From Elmis aenea (Eukaryota > Arthropoda > Insecta > Coleoptera > Elmidae), in NCBI GenBank assembly GCA_947652605.1, contig OX393578.1:58411415-58475414 (forward strand): a DNA stretch of 64,000 bases, in the 5' to 3' direction. The notes below the pieces were generated by a model. That model saw only the letters and a list, made by a program, of their open reading frames with translations. It was not told the DNA's origin and did not search any database. The number at the start of each line of letters is the position of its first letter. Position 1 is the first letter of the stretch. This document shows positions 36,401-47,600 of the stretch, piece by piece. Made by a program: the position numbers and the translations under genes.

Positions 36401-37698
36401 TGTTACTCTGTACTGCTTGGCCATATGAGAAATTATTTGTTGTCTTTCTCGATGTAAATTGTCTCGGTTGTTGTGTATTTTGTGCGTTTGGTGCTTTTTT
36501 ATCTTTGGATATGTTATTTCTTCTTGCCTGTAGTTCCTTTGCTACCAGGCATCCACGGTAGTTTGCAGGATGCGCTTCAGCACAGTTGGAACATTTCGGT
36601 GGAGTATCTCTAGATTTGTTACACTCAACGGTTAAATGATTACCAGCGCATTTGACGCATTTAGCTGTACGGTTGCAGAATTTTTGAGTGTGTCGGTACC
36701 TTTGACATCTTTTGCACTGAGGGATTAGTTTATTATTTCTCAGTGCTTCGATCTTGACTTTTAAATGACAAATATATTGTATCTCGAAGATTTTTTTATG
36801 TCCTCCTCGTTATGAAATGTCAGCATGAACAATTGCAAAGGGGTTGCCACTACTTGTTCGTTTACCCTCGTTTTCTTGATTTTGTTTGCAACGTCTAGTA
36901 TCTTGAAACCTCTTTCTTACAATTCTGATTTAATATCTTCAGTATTACATGACGGGTGCAGATTTCTAACCATTACTCTAATAGGCCTGGTTTGTTTATT
37001 TTCGTAAGTGTGCCACTCGGCATTTGCTTCGTTAATCACTTTTATTATTTCTCTGTAGTCATTTTCTGTTTCTACGTTAATTTTAAGCTGTTTGTTATTC
37101 ATAAGACTGCTAACGTATTTAATTTTTGCTGACTGAAGAGTGTTGGTTAACACATTGTAATTGTTAACGTTGCTTATTATTACAGGTGGTGGTCTCTGTT
37201 TTTTATTGGTATTAACATTAGTTTTGATGTTAGTTTTCGAGCTAGGTTCGCCTTTTTCGGGCGAAGCTGTAGCTATTCGCTTCTTATTTTTGGGTAGTAG
37301 CCATTGTGTTTCCTTGGCTACCAGTTTTTCTTCCTCGTCCGAATAAGCTGGACTGTAGGTCTTTTTTTGCTGAGCTGTTTCTATAATTTTTTTAAATTCT
37401 TTAATCTCATCGCGGGCCGCCTTGAGCTGCTGTTTTAGTATAGTGACCTCAATTGGTTCCGCTTGTTGTTGTTATGGATGCAACATTTAGTTTTGGCGAT
37501 TCAGCATTTAGTACTAAGCGTGCTGGAATAACTGTACGCTTCGACATTTTTCGCGATAGCTTTGTCGGACACCGACCTCTGAGTCTTCCGATATCACTCG
37601 CGACCAATGATATCACTCATCACTTAACTGGTAATCACTTGCCTAGACACTCTCTCTCTCTCTACACGCCCACACTCGACAAAAGTCAATCGATTACT
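33443..37698 (-). mobile_element. Jockey-type non-LTR retrotransposon, near full length, inactive
   Basis: The minus-strand element is flanked by the 7-bp direct repeat TTTGTAG (33436-33442 and 37699-37705). The 3' end is a poly(A) tail, read as T at 33443-33456. ORF1 (about 37560-36290) has the RPIRVMVRNLHP segment seen before zinc knuckles and then CCHC knuckles (CKRCQRYRHTQKFC, CVKCAGNHLTVEC, CSNCAEAHPANYRGC). ORF2 (about 36275-33649) has an AP endonuclease (LRIATWNANGL, LITETHF, GGDFNAKHKDWGSR). It then has a reverse transcriptase (YRPISLLP, VPQGSALGP, FADDTAI) and a C-terminal NAPWYVRN...DLGI segment. Stops and frameshifts break both ORFs, and a run of G at 35938-35947 lies in the endonuclease. 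Confidence 0.88.
34127..35054 (-). pseudogene. LINE reverse transcriptase domain (broken)
   Basis: Three frames together cover a reverse transcriptase: KEVAKEIKSNLRPKKTPGFD, then YRPISLLPKTSKLFE and FLDVAQAFDKVWH, then AGVPQGSALGPILY and FADDTAILA with the catalytic Asp pair. Frameshifts near 34440 and 34800 separate them. It belongs to the jockey-type element described above. Confidence 0.85.
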
Positions 37699-37705
37699 TT
37701 TGTAG

Positions 37706-38400
37706 TGGAAAAAAGTTGCGCTCGTTGTATTCCCCATTTGTTAACGCCAGATCAAAAACATCGACGAGCAGCATTAACTGATAAATTTACTGCAATGGTT
37801 GAGGATGATAGCAATGTTTTAAAAAGAATTGTAAAGTTGGTGTTTCATATGCGATCCATTAACAAAACGTCAAATGAGCAACGTGGTTGGGCCCAAATCA
37901 ACCGAAAGCTCAGAAAACAAGAATGCACACATCGCGAGTGAAGACAACGATGTTTGCATTTTTTGATGCCAATTCACCACGAATTTTTATCAGAACACCA
38001 GACCGTCAATGGCCAGTTTTATAAGGAATTGATGAAGAGATTGTTCACTCAAATCTTCTTATGCGGTCTGAATTTCGAGAAAGGTTGCTATTGCACGACA
38101 ACGCACCGGCACATTCCTCAATCGTTGTGTCTGAATTTTTGGTCCGCCAAAGGATACCCGTATTACTCCATAACGCCTACTCACCTGATGTAGCTCCGCG
38201 AGACTTTTTCCTATTCTCTAAATTAATTATTACAATGAAAGGGACGAGGTTCGCAGATGTCTAAGCGACTGCAAAAAAGCAACCAAGGGCGATAAGCGAT
38301 GTAAACGGTATTCAGGAGCGGGCGGGGATTATATTGAACGATGACATAAATGAATACTATTGACCTTTCTCGAGTGTTTTATTATGCCTCAGTCCGGGAA
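37706..38400 (+). pseudogene. Mariner transposase C-terminal part, 3' of LINE insertion
   Basis: The reading starts with CARCIPHLLTPDQKHRRA, the linker motif of mariner transposases, then LLHDNAPAHSS and YSPDVAPRDFFLFSKL (catalytic acidic residues), in several frames. With 33135-33442 it forms one element disrupted by the LINE. The 3' terminus lies just upstream of the sNHE copy B 5' region. Confidence 0.82.
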
Positions 38401-38649
38401 CTTAATTGTCACACTGTGTATTTGCCATTTAAGTTCTTTTTCCGCACATATTTCAAATGAAAAATAGGAAATGTTGTGACAGCTATCAATTCACCTCAGC
38501 TCTCTACAAGCACAACTCCCTCACAACCAAATTTCATGTAAATAAAGATGGCGAAAAACAAAATTTATTTTGAAAGTTTTATAAACTGGTGAAAAGTTTT
38601 ATTATTTGTATACAAAAGATAAAATTTAAAACAAATATATATTACAATA

Positions 38650-41600
38650 ATGTGGCTTTTAAAAATGTGGTTCGTGTTCTTCATTAGTGTAGCTAGTGCC
38701 AATGTACAATCAAAGAACCATACGTCAGTTGCATTTCAAGAGAATGAATATGTTGGGAATGCATATTTATTTATATTTACGGCCTTAATGGTTGGATCAT
38801 TGTTCTGCGCTGTAACAAAAGCCTTAGGACTGATCATATCACTCAGGGTTTTGATGTTATTCGCCGGAGCGCTCATGGGTGTCCTTGCAAGACATAGTTC
38901 AACTGTGAAACAGTGCTGTGAACTAGCATTGATAAAATCAGAATATGTGCAGATGTTTGCTCTGCCGACACTGTTGTTCAAGGCTTCGTTCTGCATTAAT
39001 GGGCGCACTTTCATGCGATCCTTGGGACAAATATTTCTTGTGGCAGTACCTGGACGACTATTTTCGGCTATTTCTGTAGGGATAATGATGATGTTTATCT
39101 TACGACAAGACTGGAGTTATTCCGTGGGAATATTGTTTGGCACTATTTGTAGTCTCACGAGCCCAGTTGAAATAATCGCAATGCTCAATGAACAAGGGCA
39201 CTTAAAGCACTTGGCTATTTTACTTGAAGGAGAATCCATAGTTGGTGATGGTTTTTCAATTCCCGTATTTATGACGTTAAAGGGTCATGTTTTAGGTCCC
39301 GTAGCCCATTGGTATCAAATTATCTTCGTATTTTTAAGAGTTTTTTTGGGTGGCCTTATTTTAGGATTGTTGATTGGTTGTATCACTAGATTTCTTATAG
39401 GAAAAGTGTCTCACAATCCAATACACGTAGTAACAGTGACCGTAGCATCAGCTTATTTAAGCTATTACATTTCATTTTTTGTAATGGCTGTCTCTGGTTT
39501 AATAGCGGTAGCTGTGGTTGGGATGATGGCAGGTTGTGAAAGAACGAGTTTGTCTCCAGAAATTGAAATGTTCTTAATGCAGTTTTGGGAAATGATGGAT
39601 TATGCCGTCAACACCGTTCTGTATTTAATAGTGGGAGTTCTTTGTACGCAAGAAATTATAGATTTCATTGACTATAAAGATTACGCGTTGGTTTTCGTGA
39701 CGTACTTGGTTGTATTCGTTACTCGGTTTATAACTTTCTTACTTCTTGCGCCGATTCTTAGTCGCATCGGGTATGGACTAAGTTTTCGGGATTTGGTGGT
39801 AGTCGTGTGGGCTGGTTTGCGTAGTGCTGTGTCGTTTTGCATGGCTATGGTCATTTTAGAAATGGAAGAGCTGAAGCCCATGGCCAGACAGACACTAGTG
39901 CACGTAGCGTTTTTGGTTGCCTTAACGTTGCTGATAAACGCCATGACCATGCCGATGCTTTTGCGCCTCCTGGGACTATCAGAACATTCGCCAGCCCAAA
40001 TAACGAACATGAACAATTGCATGAAAGACTTACTGGACAGAAGGGTTAAGACAATTGTGATACTTAAGATGGACAGGTATAGTTCTTCGTCTACGTCTAT
40101 CTGTTTTTGTTACACGAAACCATTTCCAGATTTTTGGCTGATGCGAACTGGCCCCTTGTTAGTACAGCTACCACAATAAAACATCCCTACAAAATTAAAG
40201 TTAGCGATAGTGATGACGAGGACATTGAAGATTACTGGCTTGGCAAACGTCCGACAACTTGTCCAGATTGCAAAAGGGAAATTCCCCACCAACCAACCGT
40301 CAAGGAAATGCAGAATATGATGAAGTAAATAATTTGTTACTAAGCAACATTGAAAAAAACAAAAATGCATGAACACTAACCATACTACCACTAAAAAATG
40401 TCATTCGGGAAGTGTCAAAATATCCATGTTCCGCTTTGCTACTATTGACCGTTCAAACGTCAGTAGCAGGCCGGAATATAAGTATTCAAATCAAATACCA
40501 ATAGTTATCGTCATCTTTGAGATAATCCGCCATAATTGGTTTTAAATGATACTAATAGATACCTTCAACTTATCTCATCCTACGACTTTAGTGCGCCATA
40601 CTAAAATTATTTTTAGGGAAGCAAGATTAAGAATACTAAAAGCAAAGAAAATTTCATACGCGCGACAGTATGAAAAAGGAATGATAACGAAAGATGTCAT
40701 GAGAGTCTTAGTACGAGCAATAGAAATGGCTATGGACACTCAGGCCGCTCTAGTCGAACTAGATGGATTGCTTAAGCTTTTCCAACACCAGGTAAAGGCG
40801 AGATACTTTGATATTTTAATAAATACCTGAACAAAACTTGGCATTTTAGGGATTTTTCCATTACCTCCGAAGAAAGTTGTTGGTACAAGTTTTTCAGAAG
40901 AGTGAAACAAACATCAAACCGCCAAGAAAATACTGGCGAAGAAAATGCTACCACATTATAATGCATCCTGCGTTCAATATATGTATTTATTGTGTTATTG
41001 TCCTCAACATTATCCCTATAGGATTGGATATGGGTTTGAATCCTAAACCTGGTACAACACTAGCTTCATGTTTAAATGGGATTAACACTGTGTTCTTTGC
41101 AATCTATTTTTTTGAATTCTTGCTTAAAATTTACGGATATTCTTGGATTTACGTGTGCAAACATGGATTTAGAACTTACTTTAGGTATGTTACTAATTAG
41201 ATTAAAATAATAACTTACAAAGTTACTTACAAAAATACTTATCAAAAACCCATCTCTTATGTTTTTTTTTTGTAGATCGTACTGGAATGTTTTTGATTTT
41301 CTTGTATTGGTAATGGCATTGGTGGACTTGGTTATAGATTACATTGATGTGTTCGTTGAATTATTTGATAAATCAGACAGTACAGCCACTACACTATCTA
41401 AGGCTGCACAATTTATAAGATTAATAAGATTGATTCGTTTATTACGTTTGTGCGTAGCTTCTTGGCATTCTGGATTAATTAAATTTTGCGATTCTAATAT
41501 AGACAAACAATTGGCATACGCCTATGACATTGGCAAGGTAATGTTCAATCCACTGTACCTGGTGATTTAGTTTGACTGTCGCACCCCTATAACTTTGTTA

Positions 41601-44600
41601 TTTTAAGAGATACCCCCTATAACTCATATTTTTGTTAATCGCAAGAAATTCAGTATACAAGTATACAATGACGTAAAAATGTATTTTTCTTCTAATTCCG
41701 ACATTTTTAGGGTTTCGTTACCGGCGAAGAAGAAGTGTCCGAAATGTTACCATACATGATAGACAACAAAGCAATCCGAGAAGATTGTCGTCTAATGATG
41801 GAAGCCGATCGTCTAGCCGTCACCAAATTACTTGGAATGATACAGAAAGACAGACCTTGGATAGCCGTAACAGTTAAAACGCGCCAAGCCATAAGAGCAA
41901 CGTTAAACTCCATGGCACATGCTATAACTGAACTTAAAGAATCTGGTAAGAAGGCTGCGAAACCATTTGTGCAACAGTAATTTAATTTTTTGAATATTTT
42001 AATAATTTTCTCCTCAGACAAACACGTACCACCCACAAATTTCCAAAAAATAACCAAAAAAGTCGCATATTGACAAGTCAGTTGAGTACGGTGGGTGCGC
42101 TGTTACTTTTATCTTTATTTATCCCAGCCCAAAACTGGGGAGTTCAAGGTGTATGAAAAGATGCATTTTTGCGACGAAGCATAAAGGTCAATACACATTA
42201 TAGGTACGCTCTCGCTCCAGTCGCGGTCCACTCTCGCTCCACTCCCGGTCCAGTGTATTTACACTGGCCGCGCTCCAGCCGCAAGCTAGGCGCGAGCTAG
42301 ACGCAGTCCAGACGCATGCCAGCCGCGTTCCAGTAGCGGTCAGTACTAGTTCGCTACAGTATATACATAAATACATGGCTGCAAATTTAAGCATACCAAA
42401 AAGATAAGAAAATGGGCACATCCTTTGTTAAAGCGTCGAAAGTTGGAAGGATAATTTTGCACTTTCTTTCCGCATTTGGCAGCTGATGATACGAAATTCT
42501 CGCAATATTTTAGGATGTCTAGAGATAAATGCAAATTACAAAATCATCGTCGTTCATGTTGATTCATATGGATTGATAGAAGCGGATTTATCACAAGACT
42601 TGATAAGCTATACAGGGTGCCCATTTTTCTAACCTGTTGTTAACTCCGTTAATATTGGAGATACAGAAACGTTTAAATTCGCAAATTTGTGCAGTATTTA
42701 AAGGGAAATCTGATTCTATTTTCAAATTTGACCTACGTCATCAACTTTTTGAAATATTTTGAAAAAACTAAAAAAGGTGGATTTTTTCAAACTTGAATAA
42801 TTCCGTAACCAAATGAGTTAGAACAAAAATAAAAATTGCCTTTTATAGATATTTTTACGTAGATTTTAAATATGTTAACGAAATTTTCATAGCACTCTCG
42901 ATTTCCGAGTTATAGCACAAACTTGCATTTTTTTAAATGGAAGTCATAGTTGGCTGTGGTCTTATTAAAAAGGTTATTTTTTTCTCGTTTCAATGATATA
43001 AGGTTTGTTATGCTTTACTCTTGTAGTTTTTCTTTAAATAAGCAAAAATCATTTTACATGTTCACAGCCTACTAATAGATGGGAGTTATCCCGTGTTGAT
43101 GTTCTTTTTTTTTCGATGTGACATTTAAGAGTTGTCTCTTATTGTTAGTGTAGCAGATATTAGCCAGTTACAAATTTTTGGTTTCAAAAGTTTTTTTTTT
43201 TTTAATTTAGTCATGAGCCCGTCCTCCATTCATACTATAAATGTGACCCAACCATCCCAGCTGTCTTTCTTGTATTTTTGTTCTCTATATGTTTCATTTC
43301 TTATTCTATTTTCTATCATTTCTGCTAACGATCATAGTTTTAGTTTTTTCTGTACTTGTTTTCATATTGATTTTTTCCAATTCCTGGTTTAGATTTTCTA
43401 GATTATTCTTCTACATTCAAAATTGTTATACCGGAACTAAATTGTAGCCAACGAATGCGCTTGTTCACTTAAAGTTTGATCTAAACTTTCTTTGTTTCCT
43501 TAAGCATACGCAGTATAATTTATACCTAAAATATACAAAATGTGTAGGTAATATTTGTATTCCACATTTCTATTGAGTCCCTAATAATTCTTTTAGAATA
43601 GTTGTTGGCTTTATTTACCATCTTTATTTAAAAATAATAAATTTAACTCGTGTTTCATTCTGCTTTTTTTTATTAGGTTGGGTTGACGATGCAGAGTTTA
43701 CAAAATTGATGGAATCAATGGGGGAACGATTAAAGTTCATACGATTACACGTAAAGTCAATAGAGCCTAGTCCGCCTGAAGTTATACTAAAAGAAGTGTC
43801 ATGGATGGCGGACGATGAAGAGATATTTAAGTTTTTTTATGAAAATGTCGTTACAAAGAAATACGACTCTGGCGATGTCGTGTATATGGACGGAGAAATA
43901 CCTAACGGGATTTATCTTATAGTAACAGGTAACCGTTTAATCATTAAAGATTCCCAATAAACCGAGGCGTCCGTAATATACAGGCCAGCTGTTACCGTCA
44001 GCGCTATTGGTCATCCTTACTCCACTCTTCGACCAACAGCGTGCGGCGCTCTGGCACGCACCGGGTATAAATACTGGTCAAATTACACGCTCTGAGCAAG
44101 TCACATCTAGTACGCAAATAATTATTATTATTTCACAAGTGCTAAAGTAAGACTTCGAGGCTCGCATCATAGCGGAGTACGCAATGCAGTGATGCGCAGC
44201 CTCAACCAAGTTCGCTACTACATCCGTCGTCTACCATATCAACGCTGTCACCTGAAACCTGTGCCTACCCGGCACCTCCGCCTCTACGAAGCGGACACCG
44301 TCGCCTCCACCACGAATCCGCCACCGTAATCCTTTCGGTGACACAGCACCTTCAACGCGTGAAGTCACAAGAGCAGGCCCAAGTTTAAGCTAGCGAATTA
44401 GCGATACACGGAGCCATACGATAACAATAGCGCGCTCTCAATTTCATCATCAAATTTACACCCTAAATTAAACAATATCGGTAGCAAAACATTGATTCCA
44501 TGAAAATTACTAATTGACAATATAAAACAAAATTACCATAGAAATAAACCTTAATATCATACTTACGTACATCAACTAAATGTTTTCGAGAAATAATTAC

Positions 44601-47600
44601 GGTTCAAGGATAGGTTAAAAATCCGCTTTATCAATGAGAAATATCAACACAATGAAATAAATATAAACATTGGAGAAAATTAAAAATAAAAGTTACGAAC
44701 TTAATTTTTTAAGTTTTCTTGATCGCATTTAAAAAAAATTAAAGTAATTTTCGTTTATTCAGGAGAATGTTCGCTAAAGTCATCATAGCTTTTCTGTTCA
44801 TTGTATTAAGGGAGTTGTCATAATTACTTACATAAGTCATTATTTAGAGTCGATTTCTTTTTAAGCGAATTAAGCGACATACATTTTTTTGTGAACCGAA
44901 ATTGCCTCTCAAAAGTTTTAATTAGAATTTTATATACATTTTGGATTTGGAATATTAGTTTAAACGTTTGATATCCTTAATTTTAGGTATCCCCCAGGAT
45001 GCGCTAGTATAAAGTGGAGGTCCAAATAAGCATTATTATAAAATAGACCCTCTTTTTGAGCAATATTGATTCCAATAGATTTTTTTAAGAATTCAATTTT
45101 TGCGGATATGTCAAGATCGAAATCGTCACAAAATTGTGATATATTTAAATATTTAACTGCCGCTTTGATACACAATTCCGCACAATTAAGTTTTTCAAAA
45201 GATAATGCCTAAAAGTAATCTACATTTTTTTGGAGAGTTGACCATTTATCTAGTAAAAATGAATTAACTACGAATTTAGTAAAATTTTAATCTTTTTACA
45301 AGCAATATTTAAAAGAAATTTCTATTTTTAGGTCCTTATAAATTTGTATGCAATATTTAAAATAAGGTATCTGCCTGCTGAAATCCATTTTATAGATAGT
45401 ACGTAAAATAAATTCAAATGACGAAATTGAGTTCACGAGTTTGATTTTTCGTGAATTTGGTTCTTCAATTCATCGAAACGATTGATGAAATCTTGAGAAT
45501 CCATTTTCTTTTTGTGTTCTTCTTTTAATTTCTTCACTTCTGGTAGCTGGCGTTTTATCACTAACTCTGTACCATCAACTCGAGTAGCACTATTTTCAGC
45601 AGGGACTGAGAACGGAACGAAAACGAAAACGTTAAACGAAATTAACCGACATTTGTTTAAGAACGAAAACGATACCGAAAACGAAATTATTATTTTTCGT
45701 TCAAAAACGAAAACGAAATAAGTATTTTCCAAAACCGGTTTTAACCGGTTTTAACCGGTTTTGTCGCTATTTCAATTTTATTTGTTAAACACAAACGCGA
45801 ATTTACCTTCTGTGCTGGGGTGACTCCACGAGGCAGTAAAAAATCTCACTTGAAATAAGTGAGCTTCACTTTTCTCCATATATTTACGTGAATATGTATT
45901 AACAACTTTATTGTTTATACTTGCAATTTCGTGTAACACAATTAACGGTACAGATATTCTCTATTTCTAATTTGTTTTTTAAATCATCAATATAGAATAT
46001 ACACTTGATTGGATATATAATATCAATGTGTATGTTTTATTTGCGTTTAGACATAATAATAGGTAAATTTATTCTTACTTCGAAAAGGACTAAAGTAAAA
46101 GAAGATTTATTGGAAGATGTGTTGCTAGTAAGATTTAACGGAATGTGAAAATGTATATTGTATGGTATGTACAAACTATAAAGTTAAAGTATATTTCAAG
46201 TTAATATAAGTTGTTTTTAAATATCTTTTTTATTTATAACATTTAGTAAATTATCCACTTGAATTCATTCTTTTGTCTTTTTTATAATTACAGCAGGATC
46301 TTATTTAATTTAAATGCAAAGATTTTTAGTACTAAAACAAATTTAAAACAGCACTTGCTATATTTTCATATTTTTAGATAAAGATCGTGTGTCTAATTTA
46401 ACCTAATCACGTTGCGTTTTTGCACCTTAGGGGTGTTAAACTTGATAAAATGGTTAAATGTTAATGTGTTTAACGATTTGGTAAATTGAATATGGCGATG
46501 GTTCTCCAGTCTAAAATATGCTGTCCGTGAGCATCAAACCCCATCGTCATCGTTTATATTTTAGTTGAGACGCAAATATTGTCATCGTATTTATAGAGGG
46601 TTGTGGTGACTAAAAAAAAAAAATGATTTTTTGACGACAAAAAAAATATTGTAAAACCGGTTTTAACCGTTATTATTTCGATTCACGAAAACGAAAAAAG
46701 AATTTTTTCGGTTAGAACGAAAAGAACGAAAACGATATATTTCGTTTTCGTTCCGAACAGAAACGAACGGATTTTTTTTCGTTTTTAGTCCCTGATTTTC
46801 AGTTACAAGAAATCGATGATCGAACTGTTGCATCAAGCAACTTTTGTTAGGTGTGCTTATAGCTATTCATGTGAATTTTAAGTAACCACAAATTCGATCT
46901 CATCTAATATTTTGGAAAGGAAAATGTAACTTTTTTAGTACATCCCCGATATTTGCTTTTGCAATTAGGGATACAGCATTTATTTGGCTTGTCAAGAATC
47001 CTAATAGAAAATGATTAATAAGCACGATAAAATATTATTATTGAAACTGAATTAACCATTTTTCATGGAAATTACATGAAAGTTAATGAACAATTAGAAT
47101 TATACAAGCTGACCATCCACCGGTCGTCAGGACGTGCTAAACGCTAGGCCTGCCGCTGTGACGTATACATAGACGAGTAGGGATGGTTGCTGGCCTGTAT
47201 ATTACGGACGCCTCGAATAAACACTCACCGGTCCCAGTATACAGAATTATTAAGAAAATCAATGAAAACCCCTTGAAACTCCCTATCACATGATATAAAA
47301 TTTAATTTTCTCACGCGAACAACTTTTTTTTATGGATATAGCAAACATTAAATCAGAAAACGACTTGTGAAAAAATAACAAACCCAACGCAGCTTAAAAC
47401 TTTGTGTATGCGGGTATATTAAAAAAATATATATATATGGCGCTCATCCAGCGTACTTAGAAGTTAGTTTAAAATAACGAACCACAATTATTGCTTTTCA
47501 GGGCTGCTAAAACTGACGTACATTCCCAAAAAAGAAACGATATACAGATTAAACGAATATGGTGCTCTGCCTGTAACAGACTGCTTAATGTCGAGGAGAT

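Larger units (their letters stand above)
43963..47215 (-). mobile_element. THAP/P-element-like remnant in intron 7 of sNHE copy B, with nested insertions
   Basis: Same element, same AATAAAC duplication and same termini as 18054-19851 in copy A. Here it is enlarged by a solo LTR (43990-44343) and a hAT-type element (45600-46794). The decayed minus-strand frames (45175-44960, and THAP-end pieces near 45600-45433) match those in copy A. Confidence 0.7.

Noticed and set aside
37631..37660. CRISPR-like or regulatory meaning of short CT and GA runs (also 33128-33141)
   Set aside because: Simple microsatellites; nothing in the window resembles a CRISPR array.
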